From: Defluviitaleaceae bacterium
GTDB lineage: Bacteria; Bacillota; Clostridia; Lachnospirales; WRAX01
Direction of reading: 5' to 3'
NCBI GenBank assembly: GCA_009780485.1
Contig: WQZZ01000011.1
Span: forward strand, 1-34,400
Length of the DNA stretch: 34,400 nt
The position numbers and the translations under genes were made by a program. The notes beneath the pieces are model-generated. The model made no database searches, was not told the origin of the DNA, and saw only the letters and a program-made list of their open reading frames with translations. Positions 22,771 to 30,289 of the stretch are shown in pieces (position 1 is the stretch's first letter; every line of letters begins with the position of its first letter).

Positions 22771-22783
22771 CATGATATATATT
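22754..22783 (+). promoter_or_regulatory. Promoter of the comF-like gene
   Basis: TTGACA (22754-22759), 18-nt spacer, TATATT (22778-22783), about 77 nt before the start codon. Confidence 0.6.
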
Positions 22784-22859
22784 ATATTTGTGCAATTGAA
22801 AACGAAGGTCGATTTAGAGCTACAATAAATGGTTGATAGAAAAACGAGGTCAAATGATT

Positions 22860-23525
22860 ATGAAAGAGTTTTTGCTAACAAAATCAAATGGTAGACGTCT
22901 TTTGGAAATAGCATACGCAACTTTATATCCAAACAAATGTCTTTTCTGTCGTCGAGTTTTGGATAATAAACAAAGTTTTTCCTGCACGAACTGCCAGATA
23001 GCACCAGCAAACGATGACCACCACGCCAAAAGTATCGACCAACTACATATACCATATGCCTATGAAGATGAGGTTCGGAACGTGGTTTACCGATTTAAGT
23101 ACGGAGGTGCGAAATCCCTTGCAAAGCCGATGGCGGTTGCCATTTATAGCTGCTTCCCCGACATAATTGGGGATTTTTTAGTGCCAGTGCCTCTTTATGT
23201 TGGTCGCCAAAAGCAAAGGGGATTTAACCAAGCCGCAGAGCTAGCAATGGAGCTTAGCAAGCTAACAAAAATCCCTGCCGTGGACGGTTTGCAACGTCTG
23301 CGAGACACAGTAAAGCAACTTAACCTAAGCCGTGAACAACGCATGGAAAATTTGTCGGGTGCAATTGCCCTAAAGTCTGGGTTTTGCGTGGAAGGCAAAC
23401 GCATAGTTTTGGTTGACGACATTTTTACTACTGGGGCAACCGCAGGGGAATGTGCCAACGCCCTGAAGACTGCAAGTGCCACTCATGTGGATTTAACCGC
23501 ATTTGCAAAGGTACAATCTGTTTAA
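22860..23525 (+). CDS. comF: ComF-family phosphoribosyltransferase-like protein
   Basis: 221 residues; ATG 22860 is 9 nt after GAGGT (ATG 22854 or TTG 22833 are poorer). The N-terminal zinc-binding region has C27-x-x-C30 and C42-x-x-C45. A linker follows (YAYEDEVRNVVYRFKYGGAKSLA, the ComF-typical 'yk..K' segment), then a PRTase domain with VPVPLYVGRQKQRGFNQAAELA and the PRPP motif VLVDDIFTTGAT. ComF homologues assist DNA uptake in naturally competent species but are widespread beyond them, including in non-competent clostridia, so the role here is open. No other competence genes are seen. Confidence 0.9.
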   Translation: MKEFLLTKSNGRRLLEIAYATLYPNKCLFCRRVLDNKQSFSCTNCQIAPANDDHHAKSIDQLHIPYAYEDEVRNVVYRFKYGGAKSLAKPMAVAIYSCFPDIIGDFLVPVPLYVGRQKQRGFNQAAELAMELSKLTKIPAVDGLQRLRDTVKQLNLSREQRMENLSGAIALKSGFCVEGKRIVLVDDIFTTGATAGECANALKTASATHVDLTAFAKVQSV

Positions 23526-23551
23526 CTGTATTACATAGGATATACCTGACC

Positions 23552-23580
23552 TTGACACGGCTCCCCCTTTGTGATAGAAT
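23552..23580 (+). promoter_or_regulatory. Promoter of the MATE gene
   Basis: TTGACA (23552-23557), 17-nt spacer, TAGAAT (23575-23580). It implies a transcription start near 23587 and therefore favours the TTG start at 23607 over a GTG at 23571. Confidence 0.75.
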
Positions 23581-23606
23581 GGGCTATTGCAGAGGAGGAG
23601 TTTATT

Positions 23607-24965
23607 TTGAGCAAAACCAAATACGACCTAACACAAGGACCCATATTCAAAAAACTGTTAAAACTTAGTTTGCCCATTATGGCAACCAGCCTTTTCCAAT
23701 CGGCTTATGATATGACAAATATGTTTTGGCTTTCTCGCCTTGGTGAGGAGTATTTGGCATCTGCTGGGCTTGCCAATCAGTTTATATGGCTGTCCTTTTC
23801 GCTAATAATGCTGTGTCGCATTGGTGCAGAAATCGGCGTTAGCCAAAACATGGGCAAAGGCGAGCCAGAAACCGCAAAGGCGTTTGCCCAGAATGGTTTT
23901 ATGTTGGCACTTATATCGGGTGCTTTGTTTTCTGTGTTTTTGATAACCTTGCGTGTACCTTTGCTGTCGCTTTTGAATATCGAAAACCCCTACCTGGCGG
24001 AGCAGGCTGCCCTTTTTCTTGGCGTTTCCGCCCTTGCACTGCCCCTAACCTTTGGGCATTTTGTTATAACGGGTATTTTTAGCGGTTTTGGCAATACCCG
24101 TGTACCATTTATTATAAATTCCGTGGCGTTGTCCCTTAACATTGGGCTTGCTCCTGTGTTTATTTTTGTGTTGGATATGGGCATGGTTGGTGCTGCTGTA
24201 AGCATTATTGTTTCCAATGCCTTTAATATATCTGCTAAAATTTGGGCAATGACAAAATACAAGGACCGCCCGTTTAAGGATTTCAAGCCCTTTGGCAAAA
24301 TCGTTAGCGGAAAAATTGGGCAAATATCTCGCTGGGGTGTGCCTGTTGCCCTAGAAAATTTGCTGTTTAACTTCTCGTTTATGTTAATGACCTTTGTGAT
24401 TGTTAGTTTTGGTGATTTTGCCGTGTCTGGACACCAAGTGGGCATGAGGGTGGAAAGTTTGTCGTTCATGGTGGGCGGTGGATTTGCTTCTGCAATAACC
24501 GCTTTTATCGGGCAAAACTTTGGAGCAAAAAAATGGGGGCGTGTCCGCAGAACGGTGCGGGTTGCTTACATTTTTATGGGTGCTTACGGATTGATAATTG
24601 CTTGCATACTCTTTTTCGGAGCGGAAGCCTTTGTGTCCCTGTTTTTGGAATATCCCGAAAGCATACAAATCGCCGCCAACTATCTCCGTATACTTGCCCC
24701 TGCCCAAATCCTGTTTTGCATAGAAGGTGTCGCTGCTGGCTCTTTTAGAGGACGTGGGCTGACTATGAAACCTACCATCGCAAGTGTGTCAAGTAATGTC
24801 ATTCGTATAATTTTGGTTTTCGCCCTTGCCGCAACCGCCCTTGGTATTGATGGGGTGTGGGTTGCAATCGCCATCGCTATGACGGTAAGAAGTGTTTGGC
24901 TTTTGGTTTGGCATTTTATCAACATGAAAAAGCTTCCGAAAGAAGATGAGGTTATGGATGTATGA
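23607..24965 (+). CDS. MATE-family multidrug/Na+ antiporter
   Basis: 452 residues from TTG 23607 (MSKTKYDL), with GAGGAGGAG 6 nt upstream. Twelve predicted TM segments in two MatE repeats: the first starts LPIMATSLFQSAYDMTNMFWLSRLGEEYLASAGLANQ, the second about residue 240 (WGVPVALENLLFNFSFMLMTFVIVSFG). The motif PLTFGHFVITGIFSGFGNTRVPF is characteristic. Such exporters extrude cationic drugs or metabolites using Na+ or H+ gradients; the substrate is unknown. The stop overlaps a short ATG frame (24962) by 4 bp. Confidence 0.93.
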   Translation: MSKTKYDLTQGPIFKKLLKLSLPIMATSLFQSAYDMTNMFWLSRLGEEYLASAGLANQFIWLSFSLIMLCRIGAEIGVSQNMGKGEPETAKAFAQNGFMLALISGALFSVFLITLRVPLLSLLNIENPYLAEQAALFLGVSALALPLTFGHFVITGIFSGFGNTRVPFIINSVALSLNIGLAPVFIFVLDMGMVGAAVSIIVSNAFNISAKIWAMTKYKDRPFKDFKPFGKIVSGKIGQISRWGVPVALENLLFNFSFMLMTFVIVSFGDFAVSGHQVGMRVESLSFMVGGGFASAITAFIGQNFGAKKWGRVRRTVRVAYIFMGAYGLIIACILFFGAEAFVSLFLEYPESIQIAANYLRILAPAQILFCIEGVAAGSFRGRGLTMKPTIASVSSNVIRIILVFALAATALGIDGVWVAIAIAMTVRSVWLLVWHFINMKKLPKEDEVMDV

Positions 24966-25047
24966 ATAGATTGAAGTACACATTGACAGACAAAAGTAGT
25001 AAACTAAGAGGGCAAATTGTCACAAAGGGCAAAAAATATTCACACAA

Positions 25048-25739
25048 GTGATTGAGCGGGATAAGATTACACAAAATGACATAACGGCAGAGCAAAAATA
25101 CCACGAAATTCGTATTCATAACGCCTATGCAACGGTCGCTATGAAAAATAGTGAATTAACATTAGAGCAAGTGTTTGATATAGTTGATGGCGAGTATACA
25201 GGGCTTGCAAGAAACGAAATACTTGCGGTTAAAAATGCTTACGAAGCCTACAGGCAGTTATTTTATCACCATTTCATAAACCGCATAAGCGTGGACCCAT
25301 ACAGCATCCCTCAAATGCAAAATGTCCACCGTGCGTTTATGGCAGGCTTGTCAAAAGAAGCGGGATTTTTTCGCTCCGATATTTCCGCCGAAAAAATGCA
25401 GCGAAGCGTGGGCGATTTGATAGAATGGGTAAAAGATTCGAAAGAACCTATGCTTATCAAAGCCTGTGCGTTTCATTACGAATTTATCTCCATTAGCCCT
25501 TTTAGTGAAGGCAGTGAGTATATTGCAAGAATGTGGCAGATGCTTCTGGTTCATCAGAAAAAGGTGATTACGTGTATTTTCGTGTGCCTGTACTGAATGT
25601 CTTGCGCAAGCGCCGACAAGAATATTATGATATTTTGGCTATTGCTGATAAGGCTGTTGGTTGTACAATTTTTATTGAGTTTATGCTACAAGTAATATTG
25701 GATGCTGTAACGGAATTTGAAAAAGGTTCTTCCCTTTAG
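25048..25739 (+). pseudogene. Decayed Fic-family protein gene
   Basis: Fic proteins AMPylate targets through the motif HPFxxGNGRxxR. Here frame 1 (25048-25596) carries a recognisable Fic core (ITAEQKYHEIRIHN, NAYEAYRQL, LIEWVKDSKEPMLIKACAFHYEF). The catalytic motif reads SPFSEGSEYIAR, so the His, Asn, second Gly and first Arg are gone. The flap segment with the PPxxxVP region is shortened, and the inhibitory-motif Glu appears as Lys (TVAMKN). The Fic C-terminus (VPVLNVLRKRRQEYYDILAIADKAVG, FIEFMLQVILDAV) continues in another frame (25533-25739), showing a frameshift near 25555-25575. A 29-codon ORF at 24962-25051 might be the former N-terminus. Best read as a pseudogene. Confidence 0.8.
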
Positions 25740-25819
25740 AAACAAAGTAGGGATGGTAAATGCTTGAAAATATGTAACCATATGTAGACAAAAAGCACAA
25801 TGCGGAAGTCGGCATACCA

Positions 25820-26569
25820 TTAATTTCTTCTAAACTGCTTCTTTGGGCGTACAGGCACAAACACACAAATAGCCTTCTTAGGACAGTGATTTATGCAACG
25901 ATAGCACAAGGCACAATTTCCAAGGGGTTTCGCCTTGTTTGCACTTATTGCAAAATTGTTTACAGGGCAGACCCTCGCACACAAGCCACATCCATTGCAA
26001 TCCCTACCAACCCATACGTTGCGACGAAATGCCCGCTCTACAAACGGCCACATTGCACCCTGCAAAAGCCCAGAAGCCCGTGACACCAAGTTGAAGCCCC
26101 TTAAACGAACCTTGCCACACCTAATGTCTTTACAGGCTCTGCTCATCTTCTTCTGTGCATTTGCCAGATATTTTTTGGTTTGTTTTTTGGTTGCAAGTGG
26201 AGTTATGGGAAAGTTGCTGATATTATTGGGCATAGGAAAATGCTCTGCGTAAATAGGGTGGGCATGATTTTTTGGCAGCAAGTCCATAAATGCCCTTGCC
26301 CCATCTCCAGAAAACGCCATTTGGGTGCAGAAGATTATCAATTGCTTGCCCCGCAAAGATTTTTGGTGTTTTTTCATAAAATCCCGCATGGGGCGGGGGA
26401 CACGTGAGCCATAGACGGGGTAACAAAAAGCAATTGTGTCATATCCCGCCATCAACGCCGTGAAGTCTTGATTTTCTTCGATTGAATGGCAAATCGCCCC
26501 CATCTTTTTGCTAAATAACTGGGCTATCCACTTGGAATTACCTGTACCTGAAAAATATAACATCAACAT
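25820..26569 (-). CDS. EFR1-family ferredoxin/flavodoxin fusion protein
   Basis: 249 residues, ATG 26569 after GGAGG. The N-terminal flavodoxin-like domain (about 1-150) has the FMN phosphate loop YFSGTGNS and PVYGSRVPRPMRDFM. The C-terminal di-cluster ferredoxin has C-x-x-C-x-x-C-x-x-x-C-P in both repeats (CNGCGLCARVCP and CALCYRCINHCP), binding two 4Fe-4S clusters. EFR1 proteins are common in anaerobic Clostridia; electron partners are undefined. Follows floA on the same strand but sits after a terminator, so its own promoter or read-through is needed. It is convergent with the Fic remnant. Confidence 0.92.
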   Translation of the reverse strand: MLMLYFSGTGNSKWIAQLFSKKMGAICHSIEENQDFTALMAGYDTIAFCYPVYGSRVPRPMRDFMKKHQKSLRGKQLIIFCTQMAFSGDGARAFMDLLPKNHAHPIYAEHFPMPNNISNFPITPLATKKQTKKYLANAQKKMSRACKDIRCGKVRLRGFNLVSRASGLLQGAMWPFVERAFRRNVWVGRDCNGCGLCARVCPVNNFAISANKAKPLGNCALCYRCINHCPKKAICVFVPVRPKKQFRRN

Positions 26570-26580
26570 AATAAACCTCC

Positions 26581-26612
26581 AAAAAAATGGGCAGGAGCAA
26601 ATTCTCCCGCCC
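26581..26612 (-). terminator. Terminator of the nfeD-nudix-floA unit
   Basis: On the minus strand GGGCGGGAG (26612-26604), a 6-nt loop, CTCCTGCCC (26597-26589, one G-U pair), then A and seven T. It lies 8 nt after the floA stop. Confidence 0.88.
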
Positions 26613-26620
26613 TATGTTAT

Positions 26621-27661
26621 TTAGTCATTATCTGGAATTAACTTGTCGTCCTTACCAAGATTAATCTTCACATTAGCAAGCCCTTCACGCATTTTAGTGT
26701 CAGCCAGCTTGTTTTGCATATTATACAAGTCCATAATGCCGATGTTACCTTTAGTTAAGGCTTCCGCTATGGCACGTGGTACTTGTGCCTCTGCTTCCAC
26801 AACCTTGGAACGCATTTCCTCAACTTGTGCCTTCATTTCCTGCTCTTTTGCGATTGCCGTGGCACGACGCTCCTCTGCCTTTGCTTGGGCGATGCGCTTG
26901 TCAGCCTCCGCTTGGTCAATTTGCAACTGCGCCCCGATATTTCTGCCCACATCAATATCTGCAATGTCAATGGACAGGATTTCGTATGCAGTTCCGCTGT
27001 CCAAACCTTTATTCAAAACCGTTTGGGAGATTTTGTCTGGGTTTTCCAAAACCTCTTGATGAGATTTGGCAGAGCCGATGGTGGTAACGATACCTTCACC
27101 AACACGGGCAATAATCGTGTCTTCACCAGCACCACCAACAAGCCTTGCAATATTGGCACGTACTGTAACCTTTGCCAAAGCCTTAATTTCGATACCATTT
27201 ACCGCCATAGCAGAAATCATTGGCGTTTCAATGATTTTGGGCATAACAGACATACGCACGGCTTCAAAAACATCACGACCTGCAAGGTCAATGGCGGCTG
27301 CACGCTCGAAACTAAGTTCCATATTGGCACGGTGGGCGGCTATTAGTGCATCCACCACATTGTCAACACGTCCGCCAGATAGAAGGTGGCTTTCCAGTTG
27401 GTTCTGGCTAATGGCAAGACCCGCCTTTGTCCCCTTAATTAGCGGATTAATAACACGTGCGGGGCGAACCCTACGCAAACGCATACCAACCAGCGAGAAA
27501 ATGCTGACCTTTACACCAGCGGATATGGCCGAAATCCACAGACCGACAGGTATAAAGTTAAAAAACAGGATTGCAAAAAACAATACCAGAATACCGACAA
27601 CCACCACTAGGGTTAGTGTTCCTGGTGCCATGTTGAAAAGGTCAAAGTTTAGCATTAACAT
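26621..27661 (-). CDS. floA: Flotillin-like protein FloA
   Basis: Membrane-scaffolding protein of functional microdomains (346 aa, YqfA type). An N-terminal hydrophobic hairpin (about 12-60, with [15 protein letters not shown]) is followed by the PHB/SPFH domain (around [19 protein letters not shown] and [32 protein letters not shown]). A long helical Ala/Glu-rich C-terminal region contains [32 protein letters not shown] and likely drives oligomerisation. ATG 27661 is 9 nt after AGGAGG. NfeD, its usual partner, is encoded upstream on the same strand but separated by a NUDIX gene. Confidence 0.94.
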   Translation of the reverse strand: MLMLNFDLFNMAPGTLTLVVVVGILVLFFAILFFNFIPVGLWISAISAGVKVSIFSLVGMRLRRVRPARVINPLIKGTKAGLAISQNQLESHLLSGGRVDNVVDALIAAHRANMELSFERAAAIDLAGRDVFEAVRMSVMPKIIETPMISAMAVNGIEIKALAKVTVRANIARLVGGAGEDTIIARVGEGIVTTIGSAKSHQEVLENPDKISQTVLNKGLDSGTAYEILSIDIADIDVGRNIGAQLQIDQAEADKRIAQAKAEERRATAIAKEQEMKAQVEEMRSKVVEAEAQVPRAIAEALTKGNIGIMDLYNMQNKLADTKMREGLANVKINLGKDDKLIPDND

Positions 27662-27695
27662 AAATTTTTACCTCCTATGATTTTGTTTTTATGTG

Positions 27696-27720
27696 GTAGG
27701 ACGAAAGTGGTCGCCCCTAA
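27696..27720. repeat. Palindromic repeat, third (degenerate) CGCCCCTA copy
   Basis: TAGGACGA, a short loop, TCGCCCCTA: an imperfect palindrome sharing TGGTCGCCCCTA with the copy at 15482-15506. It lies between the NUDIX gene and floA. Confidence 0.45.
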
Positions 27721-27741
27721 GTGAAAATACAAAATTTAAGC

Positions 27742-28176
27742 CTATGTAGTGAGACTTTCTTTCTTTTGTATTGCTATAGGGAATAACTCTTGCAGGGCGG
27801 GATATGTCAACTCATTGGGAAGGAAATCAAACAAGCGTACTTCGCCCATCTCACTATGTTCGGGCATTTCGGATAAATTATGAATAATTGCAAAATACAC
27901 TTGTCCGTTCCCTGACACATCTCTCCCATTGAAATTTCCAAAAAGCGAATAGTCGCATAGTGGTTCTATATCAAAATGGGTTGCCCCCGCTTCTTCAAAC
28001 AATTCCCGTTTTGCGGCTTCCAATGGCGTTTCGCCTTCTTCAATATGCCCGCCTTGCGTTTCCCATGTCGTTCTTTCTTTGTGTTTACTTAAAACCCATT
28101 TACCATTGTATAAAGAAATTATGTCGGCATATTTATAATTGCCCAAAGTATCAAACGGATATGATTTACATTTCAT
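27742..28176 (-). CDS. NUDIX hydrolase
   Basis: 144 residues, ATG 28176 with GAGGT upstream. A perfect Nudix box: Gly43, Glu49, Arg57-Glu58-Leu59, Glu61-Glu62, Gly64 (from GGHIEEGETPLEAAKRELFEEAGA). Nudix enzymes cleave nucleoside diphosphates linked to another moiety, using Mg2+ bound by the box glutamates. The N-terminal YADIISLYNGKWVLSKHKERTTWETQGG somewhat resembles YtkD/8-oxo-dGTP diphosphatases, but the substrate is not assignable. It sits between nfeD and floA, an unusual place, with a palindromic repeat on the floA side. Confidence 0.92.
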   Translation of the reverse strand: MKCKSYPFDTLGNYKYADIISLYNGKWVLSKHKERTTWETQGGHIEEGETPLEAAKRELFEEAGATHFDIEPLCDYSLFGNFNGRDVSGNGQVYFAIIHNLSEMPEHSEMGEVRLFDFLPNELTYPALQELFPIAIQKKESLTT

Positions 28177-28203
28177 AAAAACCTCACCAAATATTAGATA
28201 TGG

Positions 28204-28680
28204 CTAATTTCCCGCAAGCTTCACAAACACCCTACGGTTCTGCACATCAACAACTTTAATTCGCTTGTCCACATCTATGTAGCCAGCTTCGGAAGACACT
28301 TCTATTTTTGTGCCATTAAAGTCAGCAAAACCTTGGGGGCGAAGGGCAGATGTAGTTACGCCTTCTTTACCAATGAAATATTCCAGTCCGCCAACGTCCA
28401 CCGTGTCTTCTGCCAAGGTTTCGGAAAGGATGAAACGCCCATCCAACTGACGCTTGCGTAAGAAACGCCACAACATCCACAAGCCAGGCACAGTTACCAT
28501 AACCTTGCCAAGCACAATCCAACCACCGATTGGGGATGACACCGCCACCAAAACCAGCGACACCGCAACGCCCACAAGACCGATAATTGCCAATGGTCCA
28601 AAGCCTTCAACAAAAATGTCGGCGATAGACACAATTAAGGATACAACAAACAAACCGATTGCGAAATAAAACATAAGCAA
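28204..28680 (-). CDS. NfeD-family membrane protein
   Basis: 158 residues, ATG 28680 with AGGAGG upstream. Three or four TM segments in the first ~85 residues (short form without the ClpP-like protease domain). The C-terminal OB-fold NfeD domain (about 95-158) carries FIGKEGVTTSALRPQGFADFNGTKIEVSSEAGYIDVDKRIKVVDVQ. Short NfeD proteins pair with flotillins at the membrane. The upstream gap to the YvyF-like gene is 90 bp and AT-rich; a poor promoter candidate there (CAGACA, 17 nt, TATACT) is not strong enough to list. Confidence 0.92.
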   Translation of the reverse strand: MLMFYFAIGLFVVSLIVSIADIFVEGFGPLAIIGLVGVAVSLVLVAVSSPIGGWIVLGKVMVTVPGLWMLWRFLRKRQLDGRFILSETLAEDTVDVGGLEYFIGKEGVTTSALRPQGFADFNGTKIEVSSEAGYIDVDKRIKVVDVQNRRVFVKLAGN

Positions 28681-28770
28681 ACACCTCCTAAAATTATCTG
28701 CTCGTCACATTGGCTTACCTTTTATTAAAGTATACGCAAGATTTTTGATTTTGTCTGATAAAAATTAAAA

Positions 28771-29175
28771 TTATTTTTTGCGGGTGTGCATGGTTACATT
28801 GCCTGACATTTTGCCCTCTGGTTGGGCAGGTTTTGATATGGCTTTCATGGATGCCACCATGTTGTCCATTTCACGGTTTACCCTTTCTGTACATTCGTCA
28901 CAAAAATGTCCACCTGTAATTTTTTCTCCACAGTTACGGCAACTTAGCTCACCCGTGGCGGCTTCTAGGCGACCATCCCTTAGATAGCCAAGGATTTTTT
29001 TGGCTGTTGCACCTGTGGCTTCTGCCACTTCGCCAATTGTGGCTTTTGGGTTGTCTCGCAAATAATCTTGCACCACAAGAAATAACTGTTCTTCTTCTCT
29101 CTCGCAATCCGTGCAAATTGGGCTACGAATTTTTGCGAACAACTTTTTACACTTTCTACAATTTGCCATTTCCAT
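28771..29175 (-). CDS. YvyF-like (TIGR03826) zinc-ribbon/HTH flagellar-region protein
   Basis: 134 residues. Cys-rich N-terminus (NCRKCKKLF, PICTDCEREEE), a helix-turn-helix-like middle (DNPKATIGEVAEATGATAKKILGYLRDGRLE), a second zinc ribbon (CRNCGEKI, HFCDECTERV) and a basic tail. This matches the TIGR03826/YvyF family, usually encoded beside flgM and comF in Bacillus and in flagellar regions of Clostridia; function unclear. Here it is between trpS and nfeD with no flagellar genes in the window. Start ATG 29175; GTG 29178, 7 nt from AGGAG, is equally possible. Its start is 19 nt after the trpS stop. Confidence 0.85.
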   Translation of the reverse strand: MEMANCRKCKKLFAKIRSPICTDCEREEEQLFLVVQDYLRDNPKATIGEVAEATGATAKKILGYLRDGRLEAATGELSCRNCGEKITGGHFCDECTERVNREMDNMVASMKAISKPAQPEGKMSGNVTMHTRKK

Positions 29176-29194
29176 CACAATCACGCTCCTCTAA

Positions 29195-30184
29195 TTATAT
29201 TAAGCCTATAGCATTTTTTACTTTTACTAGAACCTTGTCGCCTATGTTTTTAGCTTTTTCTGCGTTGGTTTTGGCGATTTGTTGCAGGTGTTCTGGGTTT
29301 TTGATAAGTTCGTTATATTTGGCTTGGATTGGACTGGTTACATTGTCAATGACGGCTTGCGCCACCGTGGTTTTAAGATGCCCGTATTGTTTGCCCTCAA
29401 ATTCTGCAAGGCTGGCTTCTAGGGTGATACCGCAAGCCAAAGCATAAATCTCTAAAAGGCTACTGACACCCGCTTTGTTTTCGGGGTCATGACGGATTTC
29501 TGTGTCGCTATCAGTGACGGCACGCTTAAACTTTTTCATAACCACATCAGCGGGGTCTAAAATCCCTACATAATGGGCTTCTCCGTCGGATTTAGACATT
29601 TTCTTCTCGGGGTCACTTAAACGCTTTATGCGTGCGCCTGTTTTTGGGGTAAAAACCTCGGGAATAGTGAAAATGTCGCCGTAAATATTATTAAAACGTA
29701 TGGCAATGTCACGGGTTAGCTCCAAATGTTGTTTTTGGTCGTCGCCAATTGGCACTAGATGACTGCCAAACAGCAAAATATCTGCGGCTTGCAACACTGG
29801 GTAGGCGAACAGTCCTAGGTTTATATTATCTGGATTGTTTGCGGATTTATCCTTATATTGGGTCATGCGTCCCAGCTCGCCCATATAGGCAAAGCAGGAC
29901 AACAACCAACTAAGCTCCGAATGTCCGTTATAATGGGATTGGACATAGATGGTATTTTTGTCGGGGTCAAGCCCGCAAGCAATGTATAATGCCAAGGCGT
30001 TCAGTGTGTTTTTGCGTAGTTCGTCTGGGCTTTGACGCACAGTAATTGCGTGCAAGTCCACAATGCAATACAAGCAATTATAATCATCTTGTAAATCTGC
30101 CCAATTTTTAATTGCACCAAAGTAATTGCCTATATGCGGCACACCCGATGGTTGCATTCCTGAAAATATAACTTTTTTACTCAT
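29195..30184 (-). CDS. trpS: Tryptophanyl-tRNA synthetase
   Basis: Class I aminoacyl-tRNA synthetase (329 aa) charging tRNA-Trp. The HIGH-equivalent motif is PHIGNYFGAI (His17 to Asn20), and the KMSKS loop is KKMSKSDGEAHYVGI at about residue 195. Other family marks are FSGMQPSG at the N-terminus and PVLQAADILLFGSHLVPIGDDQKQHLELTRDIA. ATG 30184 has AAGGTG upstream. No T-box leader is visible: only 92 nt separate it from the response regulator gene and the promoter overlaps that gene's 3' end. Confidence 0.96.
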   Translation of the reverse strand: MSKKVIFSGMQPSGVPHIGNYFGAIKNWADLQDDYNCLYCIVDLHAITVRQSPDELRKNTLNALALYIACGLDPDKNTIYVQSHYNGHSELSWLLSCFAYMGELGRMTQYKDKSANNPDNINLGLFAYPVLQAADILLFGSHLVPIGDDQKQHLELTRDIAIRFNNIYGDIFTIPEVFTPKTGARIKRLSDPEKKMSKSDGEAHYVGILDPADVVMKKFKRAVTDSDTEIRHDPENKAGVSSLLEIYALACGITLEASLAEFEGKQYGHLKTTVAQAVIDNVTSPIQAKYNELIKNPEHLQQIAKTNAEKAKNIGDKVLVKVKNAIGLI

Positions 30185-30260
30185 CTTTTCACCTTCTTAT
30201 AACACAGAAATTTAATTTTGTTTGCTTTTATATTTTTGAAGTTAAACAACTCTACCACAA

Positions 30261-30289
30261 ATTATAACACAAAAACCTAACCGTGTCTA
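30261..30289 (-). promoter_or_regulatory. Promoter of trpS
   Basis: TAGACA (30289-30284), 17-nt spacer, TATAAT (30266-30261). The -35 lies inside the last codons of the upstream response regulator gene. Confidence 0.65.

Noticed and set aside
23571-23606. GTG 23571 as start of the MATE gene
   Set aside because: It lies inside the predicted promoter (TTGACA-N17-TAGAAT); TTG 23607 has GAGGAGGAG correctly spaced.
30185-30276. T-box leader for trpS
   Set aside because: The gap is 92 nt with no stem I, T-box sequence or terminator; only a promoter is visible.
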